From the NCBI GenBank assembly GCA_903844645.1, contig CAIMUP010000088.1, forward strand, positions 1 through 37,593: a stretch of DNA of 37,593 nucleotides, in the 5' to 3' direction. The notes beneath the pieces were generated by a model. That model searched no databases. It had not been told where the DNA came from and was given only the letters and a program-made list of their open reading frames with translations. The position numbers and the translations under genes are program-made. The stretch is from an uncultured Bacteroidota bacterium (GTDB lineage Bacteria > Bacteroidota > Bacteroidia > AKYH767-A > JABDAW01). Below are positions 16,965 to 24,909 of this stretch, one piece after another. Position 1 is the stretch's first letter. Every line of letters begins with the position of its first letter.

Positions 16965-17825
16965 ATGAATCTTAAAACCATTATTAAGACTATGCTTCTT
17001 AGTATAGCAATCATTATTATCGGTCATGTAAAGACCACAGCACAAACATCCTCTTGCTGTGCCATCTCATCAACACAAGCATTCGCAGCCCTTGGTAACG
17101 ATCCAAGCTTCGGAAATGCTCATCTTCCTCCCATCCCTTTTCATTATGAATCCGATAAAGGCAAGATGATCACCTATAAAACTAGCGATGGTAAGACCGC
17201 TTCCGCCTACGAAGTCAAAATCGAAAAGGCAAGCGATAAGTACCTCATAGTTGTACACGAATTCTGGGGACTTAATGACTATATCAAGCGAGAAGCCGTC
17301 TCTCTCCACGATGAATTAAACGATGTCAATATAATTGCTCTCGATCTATACGATGGCAAGGTCGGAACCGTCGCCGATTCAGCTATGAAGTTGATGAAAG
17401 CTCTTACAGATGATCGAGCAAAGGCTATTATTAACGGTGCATTGGCTTATGCAGGCAAGAAAGCAAAGATACAAACAATAGGCTGGTGCATGGGTGGCTC
17501 CTGGTCGCTTCAAGCTTCCTTGCTTGCCGCCAAACAATTGAAGGGCTGCGTGATGTATTACGGAATGCCTGAAAAGAATGTTGATAAATTAAAGACATTA
17601 AACGCCCCAGTCTTAGGAATCTTTGCTAATAAAGATAAATATATCAATACTGATCTGGTAAACCAATTTGAAAAGGACATGAAAACAGCAGGCAAGCAAT
17701 TGACTTTGAAGCGTTATGATGCCGACCATGGCTTTGCTAATCCAAGCAACCCTAAATATGAAAAGACAATGGCAGATGAGGCGCATGGGATAGCTGTTGC
17801 GTTCATTAAAACCAACTTCAAGTAA
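16965..17825 (+). CDS. exported dienelactone hydrolase family protein
   Basis: A 286-residue alpha/beta hydrolase with a cleavable signal peptide (ending near TTAQ), so it acts in the periplasm or outside. The dienelactone-hydrolase triad is complete: Cys175 in GWCMGG, Asp224 in FANKDKY and His255 in DADHGF. Glu99 in the conserved VVHEFWGL loop is also present. Family members hydrolyse dienelactones and various esters; the substrate here is unknown. The exported form with a Cys-Cys pair after the signal peptide differs from the cytoplasmic aromatic-degradation enzymes, and no such pathway genes are nearby. REP-like elements flank it on both sides. Confidence 0.92.
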   Translation: MNLKTIIKTMLLSIAIIIIGHVKTTAQTSSCCAISSTQAFAALGNDPSFGNAHLPPIPFHYESDKGKMITYKTSDGKTASAYEVKIEKASDKYLIVVHEFWGLNDYIKREAVSLHDELNDVNIIALDLYDGKVGTVADSAMKLMKALTDDRAKAIINGALAYAGKKAKIQTIGWCMGGSWSLQASLLAAKQLKGCVMYYGMPEKNVDKLKTLNAPVLGIFANKDKYINTDLVNQFEKDMKTAGKQLTLKRYDADHGFANPSNPKYEKTMADEAHGIAVAFIKTNFK

Positions 17826-17905
17826 GGGTTTCATGATCAAGTAAACCTCTTTTGCAATTCTTTTTTCCTTATTTTCACCCGAAGTACAGGATATGCAGTC
17901 CCCCC

Positions 17906-17989
17906 TAGTCGGGATGTTCGGTAATCTGATGTCATATGCGCAGGTCGAGATTTGTAATCTCGTCCCCAGTTTAGGGATTTTTTAATCCC
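17906..17989 (+). repeat. REP-like double-hairpin element, copy 2
   Basis: Same structure as copy 1: GGATGTTCGGTAATCTGATG, CGAGATT-TGT-AATCTCG, GTCCCC, then GGGATTTTTTAATCCC. It lies 80 bp downstream of the hydrolase stop. The rest of 17826-18120 shows only the -7 box of the next gene. Confidence 0.9.
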
Positions 17990-18088
17990 ATCATAAAAGA
18001 AGAAAAGCGGTCAAGATTTTCCCTTCCGCTGCCCATTCCCATCCGGCATAAGCAAGGCTAATTTATAAAAACCTTCCTACATGTTTTG

Positions 18089-18096
18089 TATCTTTG
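18089..18096 (+). promoter_or_regulatory. -7 box TATCTTTG before the 168-aa gene
   Basis: TATCTTTG followed by CATCCC, 24 bp before the ATG at 18121. The -33 region has no TTG. Confidence 0.5.
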
Positions 18097-18120
18097 CATC
18101 CCATATAATATAAAAAAAAG

Positions 18121-18627
18121 ATGCTTCTGATACCAATAGAAATTATTGAAACTGCTGCCGATTTCGTTGAGCACTTAAGCGATGGTCAAAGAATTGGAAT
18201 GATGAAAGAACAACGAAAACTTTATCCCACATTTTCTGATTTTGTAGAACATGTGTTAAGTAAGGCAAATACAAAGGAAGTGAGGATAGAATATGAGAAA
18301 TTTTACCTCATAGTTTACCTTTCTTATAAATTTTATGAATTAGATTTCCTTAACATAATAAACAAAAATTTTAAAGATTCTTTTTTACCTGTTTCAAAGG
18401 CAGTAATTGGTTTTAAGGAGTCTGGCAGAACCGTCGAGGAAACGCATAGGGGGTATTTGGAATATATTCAGCAGCCGAATTTAATCGCCTTTATTGAATC
18501 AAAAGTGTTCGAAGTAAAAAATCCTCCTGAACTTAGTCAACACGAAGATGATATGATTGCAAGTTATATTCCATTATTAATGATTGTCATGATCATCAAC
18601 GATACTATAAAGAAATCATTTTCGTAA
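18121..18627 (+). CDS. hypothetical protein (168 aa)
   Basis: I do not recognise this protein. It has no signal peptide. It is mostly helical in appearance, with an acidic, AT-rich coding sequence and a hydrophobic stretch near the C-terminus (YIPLLMIVMIINDTI) that could be a membrane anchor or a buried helix. The start at 18121 follows an A-rich stretch and a -7 box at the expected distance, which supports a real gene. REP-like copies 2 and 3 flank it, so it sits in a repeat-bounded block and may have been acquired. It is a lone gene. Confidence 0.75.
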   Translation: MLLIPIEIIETAADFVEHLSDGQRIGMMKEQRKLYPTFSDFVEHVLSKANTKEVRIEYEKFYLIVYLSYKFYELDFLNIINKNFKDSFLPVSKAVIGFKESGRTVEETHRGYLEYIQQPNLIAFIESKVFEVKNPPELSQHEDDMIASYIPLLMIVMIINDTIKKSFS

Positions 18628-18646
18628 GTAAATGAAAGATACCCGA

Positions 18647-18729
18647 TGGTCAGGATGTTCGGTAATCTGATGTCGTATTCGCGGGTCGAGATTTGTAATC
18701 TCGTCCCCCGTTTAGAGATTTTTAATCCC
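18647..18729 (+). repeat. REP-like double-hairpin element, copy 3
   Basis: Same structure as copies 1 and 2, with CGAGATT-TGT-AATCTCG and then GAGATTTTTAATCCC in the second hairpin (one substitution in the stem). It lies 20 bp after the 168-aa gene. Confidence 0.9.
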
Positions 18730-18829
18730 TTCGTATGACCCAAAAACCCTCCAAATCCCCTTTTCCTCAAAATAAATAGCATTGATAATCACACCACCCT
18801 CCAAAAATCGCCTCCAAATAAGTGCCCAT

Positions 18830-19018
18830 TTCCGATAGCCTCGAAACGCCTTCCGATAGCCCCGAAACGTGTTCCGATACCCTCGAATCGTCTTCCTACC
18901 CCTTCAAAACGTGTTCCGATACCCTCGAATCGTCTTCCTACCCCTTCAAAACGCTTTCCTACCCCTTCAAAACGCTTTCCCACCCCTTCAAATCGCTTTC
19001 CTACCCCTTCATAATGAC
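18830..19018. repeat. 21-bp tandem array F (9 units)
   Basis: Nine 21-bp units of two interleaved types: TTCCGATACCCTCGAATCGT and TTCCTACCCCTTCAAAACGC. It lies in a convergent gap. The first units carry GATAGC or GATACC, later ones CCTACC, so the TA step keeps its register, with a 1-bp shift between types. Confidence 0.93.
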
Positions 19019-19020
19019 CA

Positions 19021-19065
19021 AGCATCCTGACAGGTAGGCTTTTTCAGCCTTCCTGTAAGGATGCT
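19021..19065. other. long hairpin in a convergent gap
   Basis: A 45-nt near-perfect hairpin: AGCATCCTGACAGG (19021-19034) pairs with CCTGTAAGGATGCT (19052-19065) with one mismatch, and an inner AGGCT-TTTTC-AGCCT continues the stem. It starts 2 bp after array F and lies between two converging genes, so it could stop transcription from either side, although it lacks a T-run. Its CCTGACAGG core resembles the paired-hairpin family. Confidence 0.7.
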
Positions 19066-19113
19066 CGACAACTAAAGCTAAGTCATATAATAGTGTTGTT
19101 ATCGCTTATAACT

Positions 19114-20445
19114 TTATTCCGAAATCTTAACCAATTTTCCATGACTCAAAGGAACATTCCCTTGCATAAAAGTCAGAAAATAGATCCCCGAAGCAAAGTT
19201 TGACATGCTGATAATCTTTGTCTCTTTTGAATTAATACTATCTTGGAATAGAAGCCGTCCTTTTGTGTCATAAATTAAAACGGAGATGGTTTTATCATTT
19301 TGAAAACTCTCATTTACCATCGTTTTTATGGATAAATTTTCGGTGATGATGTTGTTGAAATCAAAAGTAATTGTTGGCTTGGGAGCATCTTTTATCCCCA
19401 ATGGAATGGAATAATTGACTTGCAAATCCATCACAACAGGGAGGTGTTCACTCATATAATATAAGGCATTCAAAACATTGGCAGGGACAGAAGTATTCGT
19501 TGGCGCATCAATGATTGCGAGGTTCGTGTGATTGCCATCTTGCCCAAGAACGTTGCAGGTGTCAGGGATATATTTTACCGAATCGGTGCCATCCATAATA
19601 GGCTGTGTGCAAAGAATCATGTCGAAACGATTGTCCATGCCTCCTGTTGAATTGCAGTCGCCAGGATCGGTAGTGCGAGTGCTTTGTGTAAGATAATTTG
19701 CAAAGGCAGTTGGGTTGTTTCCCCAATCGCCAGGCTGATTTACGGGATCAATGAAACGGATGTTGATATTGGAGGCATTGACCATGTCTTGGAAACATGC
19801 TTCATTGGATGACTGGGTGTTGAAGTCGCCCATGAAAACATAATTGCCAGGAGTGGTAACATGAGAATTTAACCATGACATGGCACCAGCAATTTCTGTT
19901 GCACGCTGGCTTGCATTCCCAGAACCAGACTTGTCGTGTACCAAAATAATATTTAGGAAAATAGTATCATGAGTGATCGAGAGCGCAGGACTTTTGTAGA
20001 ATAATTTATGAAGGTTAATATCGCTAATATTGGGATCGCCGCCATAGATGGTAGTAGTGCTGATGAAGCCAATTTTATTGGTATTATAGTAAATCATATT
20101 CTCTTTGGAATAACCCGAAACATTGGTGAATACACCATGTCCGTAGCATCCATTACAAACAGAATCCATGACAAAATGAATGACTGAATCGTTGCAGAAT
20201 GATTGGTAGGCATTCATCTTCATCAAGCCGATAATGTCGGGATGTACATAATTCAAGACCGTTCGGAGGTAGCCATGCTTGATAGAAGTATTCAACAACG
20301 GGCAATTCGAGGTGGCAGGGAAACCGTAGTTACCTACATTATAATTCATTAAGATTATAGTATCGGATTGCGATTGCTGCGCATGAATAGCAATGGAATT
20401 TCCAAAAGCTATCACACATAAGAGGTGGATAATTATTTTCTTCAT
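19114..20445 (-). CDS. secreted endonuclease/exonuclease/phosphatase-fold protein with T9SS sorting domain
   Basis: A 443-residue exported protein. The signal peptide ends near IHAQQ. An EEP (DNase I-like) domain runs from about 28 to 350, with a start like LMNYNVGNYG, the central HDKSGSGNASQRA, the catalytic GDFNTQSSNE, DNRFDMILC and the C-terminal SEHLPVVMDL. The usual metal-binding glutamate after PDI is replaced: the sequence is PDIIGLMKMN, with Lys76 in that position. A T9SS type A sorting domain occupies about 365-443 (LIYDTKGRLLF, ASGIYFLTF, GKLVKI). It is monocistronic and divergent from the TonB receptor. Activity is uncertain because of Lys76. Confidence 0.88.
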   Translation of the reverse strand: MKKIIIHLLCVIAFGNSIAIHAQQSQSDTIILMNYNVGNYGFPATSNCPLLNTSIKHGYLRTVLNYVHPDIIGLMKMNAYQSFCNDSVIHFVMDSVCNGCYGHGVFTNVSGYSKENMIYYNTNKIGFISTTTIYGGDPNISDINLHKLFYKSPALSITHDTIFLNIILVHDKSGSGNASQRATEIAGAMSWLNSHVTTPGNYVFMGDFNTQSSNEACFQDMVNASNINIRFIDPVNQPGDWGNNPTAFANYLTQSTRTTDPGDCNSTGGMDNRFDMILCTQPIMDGTDSVKYIPDTCNVLGQDGNHTNLAIIDAPTNTSVPANVLNALYYMSEHLPVVMDLQVNYSIPLGIKDAPKPTITFDFNNIITENLSIKTMVNESFQNDKTISVLIYDTKGRLLFQDSINSKETKIISMSNFASGIYFLTFMQGNVPLSHGKLVKISE

Positions 20446-20449
20446 GGCG

Positions 20450-20457
20450 CAAATTTA
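20450..20457 (-). promoter_or_regulatory. -7 box TAAATTTG, almost leaderless start
   Basis: Minus-strand TAAATTTG followed by CGCC and then directly by ATG (start base 20445). A transcript from this box would start within a few bases of the ATG. Confidence 0.55.
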
Positions 20458-20632
20458 TCCTTAATTATCATACCCACCTACATCTTTAGGAATTGATAAT
20501 ATTGTATTAATATTGGCTTTACAACAGAGGACGGTATTGAATCGTCAATCAATAATTGTTCATTCTAATTTAATGGCGAGATAAAATGGGATTAACATCA
20601 ATGTTACTATTTTGCAGCCAACAAAATATGCT

Positions 20633-23425
20633 ATGAAAAGAAACAAATTTCTATTATTATTTATTCTTCTTTTGCCAACTCTGTTGTTTGCTCAAGGCTC
20701 TATTTCAGGGAAGGTTACGGATGCCAAAACCAATGAAACATTGATAGGAGTAGTTGTTGTATTAGAGAACACAACCCTCGGTGGCACTACCGATATGGAC
20801 GGCAATTACAAGATTGCTGATGTGCCTGTGGGGAGTTATACCATCCATATTAAATATATCGGTTATGAAACAAAGATCGTGAATGATTTTGTTGTTATGA
20901 ATGGTGAGACGAAAGTTCTGAATGTTGCTATTGGAGCCGAAGTTATTAAGATAAAAGAGGCAACTGTGATCGGTGCTAAGATTAGAAATACAGAGAATGC
21001 TGTCATCGCGGAAATGAAGAATGCAACTGCTATCGTTAGTGGAACATCTTCTGCACAAATTCAGAAAAGCCAGGATAGAAATGCTGCCGATGTCGTGAAG
21101 AGGATCCCCGGTGTTACCATTGTGCAAGGGCGTTTCATTAATATCAGGGGTTTGAATGAACGATATAATAATGTTTGGTTGAATGATGCAAACGCACCAA
21201 GTACCGAGGCTGATAAACGTGCATTTTCTTTCGATGTAATTCCTGCAGGGATGATTGAAAGGATCATGATTTATAAAACTCCTTCGCCGGAATTGCCTGG
21301 CGATTTCGTAGGTGGTATGGTGAAGATTTATACACAGAGTATTCCTGAAAATAATATCTTTTCGGTGGGATATTCTTCTTGCATTCGTCAGGGTTCTACT
21401 TTTAATCAGATGTATTATACGCAGGTTAGTAAGACGGATAAATATGGTTATGATAATGGCTTCAGAAGCATCCCTTCCATTACTCCGAATTATCTTTCAA
21501 AGAATGATTCTTGTATCACTGATATAACCAAAGCTTTCAAGAATACTTGGAGAATAAATAATAGAAAGGCAGACCCAGATAACCGCGCCAATTTGAGCTT
21601 CCAGCGGGTGATTCGGATAAAGGGATTGACGATTGGGAACACTACCGGATTGAGTTATTCTACTACCAATACGACCAATGTCAATAAGCGAGCGGATTAT
21701 GATTCTACATCTCAAAATTCCAGCCCTCTTGACACCGTTACGACAAGCCAAGTGAATGTCGGATTGATGGAGAATATTGGTTTCCGATTCAATAGAACTA
21801 CTATTGAATTTAAGAACCTATTTAATCAAACGGGTACCCAACAAACCACTATGCGAAATGATACTTTCAATGGTGTGACGCAGAAGTTTTTTGAAGAGTA
21901 TTATCAGGCGAGGACTACCTATCTTTCGCAGTTAATCGGGACTCATAAATTCAATCATGATTTATCTGCTTATGATTGGAATATCAGCTACAATTATGGC
22001 AACAGAAACGAGCCTGATTTCAAACGCATCAAGTTCGTGATGAACCCAGTTGACAGCACTTTCAAGACACCTATCGCTAATGTTGTGGATCCTATAAATG
22101 GCGGTGGAAGATTCTTTACAACGCTCAAGGAACATGCTTATTCATTCAATCATAATTTCAAGGAACATATCATCATCAATAAGTATGAATTTGATGTGGC
22201 TGTCGGGAATTATGTAGAGAGCAAAAGCCGCGAGTTCAGTGCTCGCATTCTCGGTTATACTATCAAGCCGGGATACAATGCTTTTATCCTGACCAAGCTT
22301 CCTTTGGATTCTTTATTTGATACTGCGAATGTTGGTGATAAGAACAACTTTAAACTCGATGAAATTACTTCCAAGAGCGATACTTACAAAGCGCAGAATT
22401 TACAAGAGGCTGGATATATTACGTTCACCTTTCCTTTTGGGGAGCGAGCAAGATTGGCAGGTGGTATTCGATATGAATACAACAAGCAAAGCCTGCAATC
22501 ATCAGTGAATCAAGATAGCATCAGTCCGAGTATCGTTACGAAGTTTTATCTGCCTTCAGCGAACTTATCGGTGAACTTAACCAAGAAAATGCTGATGCGT
22601 TTTGCTTATGGAAAGACTTTGAACCGTCCTGAATTCCGTGAGTGGAGTCCGTTCTACTTCTACGACTTTCAGATGAATGCTGGGAATTATGGTTCCTTGT
22701 TTCCTACAGTATATTTTCCGCAGGGAACGGTCTTGAAAGTGGCGCAGATTCAGAATGTAGATGTGCGGTATGAGTGGTATCCAGCTTATGGCGACATGAT
22801 TCACGTGGGAGGCTTTTATAAATATTTCAAAGACCCCATCCAGCAAGTCATTACTCCTACCGGAGGCAGTGATAGCAAGGCTTTCACGTTCATCAATGGC
22901 GATCATGCAACGCTTTACGGAGCCGAGATTGACATGCGTAAGGGCTTGGGATTTATTGGTAAAGGTAATTCAACCTTCTGGAATTCCTTCGCTTTGGTTT
23001 GTAATGCTACGTTGTTAAAATCTGAATTGACGTTGCCCGAACTCCCACAAATTATTACCAAGACCCAGCTACAGGGACAGTCGCCGTATGTGGTGAATGC
23101 GGGTATTTATTTCCAAAATGATTCCATCGGATTTCAGTCCTCTTTGTTATATAATGTTGTTGGTCCGCGTATCTATGCTATCGGGAATGTGGGGTATGGA
23201 AGCATTGGCGAGATGGCTAAGAACACCCTCGACTTCACGGTAACCAAACGATTCTTCAAGCGGTTGTACTTTACTTTCGCTGTGCAGGATATTCTTAATG
23301 AAGCGACTATTCTTATGCTCGATATTGACCGTAACAACAAGTTTGAAACTAAGGGTATGGACAAGCCAATTATGTCTTTCAAGAGTGGGCGGTATTATAC
23401 TTTCGGGTTGAAGGTTCAGATATAG
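20633..23425 (+). CDS. TonB-dependent receptor with carboxypeptidase-regulatory-like domain
   Basis: A 930-residue outer-membrane receptor. The signal peptide MKRNKFLLLFILLLPTLLFAQ is followed by a carboxypeptidase-D-regulatory-like domain (about 24-105: GSISGKVTDAKTNETLIGV, then YIGYETKIV). The plug lies at about 140-240 (VVKRIPGVTIVQG, FINIRGLNERYNNVWL, LPGDFVGGMVKIYT). The barrel runs to the C-terminus (GRYYTFGLKVQI). The start at 20633 was preferred to a TTG 21 bp upstream, which is part of a -7-like TATTTTG. No SusD partner is next to it, so it is probably not a glycan (SusCD) system. The ligand is unknown. Confidence 0.93.
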   Translation: MKRNKFLLLFILLLPTLLFAQGSISGKVTDAKTNETLIGVVVVLENTTLGGTTDMDGNYKIADVPVGSYTIHIKYIGYETKIVNDFVVMNGETKVLNVAIGAEVIKIKEATVIGAKIRNTENAVIAEMKNATAIVSGTSSAQIQKSQDRNAADVVKRIPGVTIVQGRFINIRGLNERYNNVWLNDANAPSTEADKRAFSFDVIPAGMIERIMIYKTPSPELPGDFVGGMVKIYTQSIPENNIFSVGYSSCIRQGSTFNQMYYTQVSKTDKYGYDNGFRSIPSITPNYLSKNDSCITDITKAFKNTWRINNRKADPDNRANLSFQRVIRIKGLTIGNTTGLSYSTTNTTNVNKRADYDSTSQNSSPLDTVTTSQVNVGLMENIGFRFNRTTIEFKNLFNQTGTQQTTMRNDTFNGVTQKFFEEYYQARTTYLSQLIGTHKFNHDLSAYDWNISYNYGNRNEPDFKRIKFVMNPVDSTFKTPIANVVDPINGGGRFFTTLKEHAYSFNHNFKEHIIINKYEFDVAVGNYVESKSREFSARILGYTIKPGYNAFILTKLPLDSLFDTANVGDKNNFKLDEITSKSDTYKAQNLQEAGYITFTFPFGERARLAGGIRYEYNKQSLQSSVNQDSISPSIVTKFYLPSANLSVNLTKKMLMRFAYGKTLNRPEFREWSPFYFYDFQMNAGNYGSLFPTVYFPQGTVLKVAQIQNVDVRYEWYPAYGDMIHVGGFYKYFKDPIQQVITPTGGSDSKAFTFINGDHATLYGAEIDMRKGLGFIGKGNSTFWNSFALVCNATLLKSELTLPELPQIITKTQLQGQSPYVVNAGIYFQNDSIGFQSSLLYNVVGPRIYAIGNVGYGSIGEMAKNTLDFTVTKRFFKRLYFTFAVQDILNEATILMLDIDRNNKFETKGMDKPIMSFKSGRYYTFGLKVQI

Positions 23426-23453
23426 AGTGGCTCACTTCGGGATGCAAAAAGTA

Positions 23454-23472
23454 TAAACAACTCGTCAGCCAA
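23454..23472 (-). repeat. 19-bp motif, copy 1
   Basis: The minus strand reads TTGGCTGACGAGTTGTTTA. The identical 19 bp occurs on the plus strand at 24473-24491 and 25943-25961. It sits between the TonB receptor and the 172-aa gene. Confidence 0.9.
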
Positions 23473-23515
23473 TGCTATCCAGAATGATGACTGAAAAAAT
23501 AATTTTTTATTTCCC

Positions 23516-24034
23516 TTAATTCGGGTTGATACGAATAGAAGCAACTACTTTTTCAATTGCATCCATCTCCTCTTTTATCATCAGACATTCATTATAAAGC
23601 TCCGTTACTCGGACTTTCAATTCAGGAATACGCATAGTCTGATTTGCCTTAAAGGTGAAAATATTTTTCTCAATATTCTTGTGCAACATTATTTCATCAC
23701 AAATATCTTTTTGGTCATTCAAATAAGACATCGTATCTTCATGAAATTTGCTATGCCTTTCGATCAAATCATTCATCTTGCTTAATGATTCTCCTCCTTT
23801 ATCCATGGCATAAATCAAGCCATCATACACTTTTTCGGGATCAGGGAACACTACTATCTCTGCATCCAGCATTTTAGGATAGGAATTAAATATTGTATTC
23901 CAGCCATCGGCTAATTTATCGCTTTCCCCCTTAATCGTAAGTAGGGCAATGGATTTATTTTTGATAAATTCCTTACCCTTCTCATCAAGGTCCAACAACT
24001 TCAATAATTCTTTCTTTTGTTTCTCTGTAAACAT
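23516..24034 (-). CDS. hypothetical coiled-coil-like protein (172 aa)
   Basis: I do not recognise this protein. It is soluble, charged and almost entirely helical in appearance (KQKKELLKLLDLDEKGKEF, then DLIERHSKFHEDTMSYLNDQ, then CLMIKEEMDAIEKVV). There is no signal peptide or membrane segment. A -7 box TACCTTTG at 24073-24080 supports the start at 24034. The gene is transcribed toward the TonB receptor. Nothing nearby indicates its role. Confidence 0.8.
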   Translation of the reverse strand: MFTEKQKKELLKLLDLDEKGKEFIKNKSIALLTIKGESDKLADGWNTIFNSYPKMLDAEIVVFPDPEKVYDGLIYAMDKGGESLSKMNDLIERHSKFHEDTMSYLNDQKDICDEIMLHKNIEKNIFTFKANQTMRIPELKVRVTELYNECLMIKEEMDAIEKVVASIRINPN

Positions 24035-24072
24035 GCTTTTCTTTCTTGGTGTTCAATAATTTTTTTCCGCGG

Positions 24073-24080
24073 CAAAGGTA
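24073..24080 (-). promoter_or_regulatory. -7 box TACCTTTG for the 172-aa gene
   Basis: Minus-strand TACCTTTG followed by CCGCGG, about 38 bp before the ATG. No -33 box was identified. Confidence 0.55.
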
Positions 24081-24232
24081 CGGTTAATAGTATCTAAATT
24101 TCGATGTCCCTTTTTCATTTGCTGGAAAACAACTCATCACCTAAGCATATTCCCACCAGAAATAGCCCTCCCAACTCATCGCCTACCCAAAACCTCCGAA
24201 ACCTCAAAATACACTGTTTAGTAGGTCATTAG

Positions 24233-24474
24233 GTTTATAACTGGTGCCAGTTATGAACCTAATGAGTTCAATAGGTGAAGAGCTGGCACTGGTTCTGAAC
24301 ATCTCCAGTTCAATAGTTTCATTACTCGTGTTGGTTCTAAACATCTCCGGTTCAATAGGGGTAAAATGAGGACTGGTTCTGAACATCTCCAGTTCAATAG
24401 GGGCAGAATGGGTACTGGTTTTGGGAATCCTGAACTAAATAGGGGCAGAACAGGTGCTGGTTTTGCCAGTCTTT
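24233..24474. repeat. 42-bp tandem array G (about 5 units)
   Basis: The motif TTCAATAG recurs at 24267, 24309, 24351 and 24393, with a diverged form (CTAAATAG) at 24435: exactly 42 bp apart each time. A typical unit has CTGGTTCTGAACATCTCC, then AGTTCAATAGGGG. Forty-two is twice 21, as in the first units of array C. It lies in the divergent gap between the 172-aa and 318-aa genes. Nothing is recognised in 24081-24232. Confidence 0.9.
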
Positions 24475-24491
24475 GGCTGACGAGTTGTTTA
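24473..24491 (+). repeat. 19-bp motif, copy 2
   Basis: TTGGCTGACGAGTTGTTTA, identical to the copies at 23454-23472 (inverted) and 25943-25961. It directly follows array G. Confidence 0.9.
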
Positions 24492-24504
24492 TAAAAATCC
24501 TATT

Positions 24505-24588
24505 CCTGTCAGCTTTTTCTCCTGACAGGTATGATTTCTCCTTAGTATTAAAAAAATAAAATACCTGTCAGGAGAAATACCTGCCAGG
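24505..24588. repeat. paired-hairpin element, copy B
   Basis: The first hairpin is CCTGTCAG-(9 nt)-CTGACAGG (24505-24529). A 14-bp perfect inverted pair, TCTCCTGACAGGTA (24518-24531) and TACCTGTCAGGAGA (24562-24575), could form instead of it. A third CCTGCCAGG follows. The layout mirrors copy A at 4631-4711. In the stems the bases differ but pairing is kept. The span 24589-24820 is AT-rich with nothing recognised. Confidence 0.7.
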
Positions 24589-24820
24589 AAATAACTCGTT
24601 AGCGAAGGGCATCTATTGTCATCAAAAATCCTGAAATAAATTGGATTATTGCAAGGAATCTCTTACTGCCATTTTTGTAAATATATCAGTGCAATTTTAT
24701 CAAATCCTTAAAATATGAACAATTATGGCACACGGTCTAAATTATTATTCTTGACTTTTTTAGCTGTAAAATAAAATATATCTGAAGTTATTACAACTAT
24801 TTCCCTGTTTTATAAAATTG

Positions 24821-24836
24821 TGGCACGATTAATGCT
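24821..24836 (+). promoter_or_regulatory. sigma-54-type promoter (-24/-12)
   Basis: TGGCACGATTAATGCT fits the RpoN consensus TGGCACG-N4-TTGCW with exact GG-N10-GC spacing and one mismatch in the -12 box. It lies about 75 bp before the ATG at 24910, leaving a leader of roughly 60 nt. No activator gene is in the window. Confidence 0.65.
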
Positions 24837-24909
24837 AAACAGAAAAGCAGGAAACAGATTAGCAGGTTTCAAACGAATAAAAACGATATTAACTAACTAA
24901 AGAAAGACA

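Noticed and set aside
16815-18729. An insertion sequence around the hydrolase
   Set aside because: The flanking elements are direct copies without a transposase gene between them and without target-site duplications that I can see.
20612-20632. Longer TonB receptor from a TTG start
   Set aside because: The TTG is part of the -7-like TATTTTG sequence; the ATG at 20633 begins a standard signal peptide.
24733-24748. A second sigma-54 site at ATGGCACACGG upstream of the 318-aa gene
   Set aside because: The GC of the -12 box is missing at the required distance.
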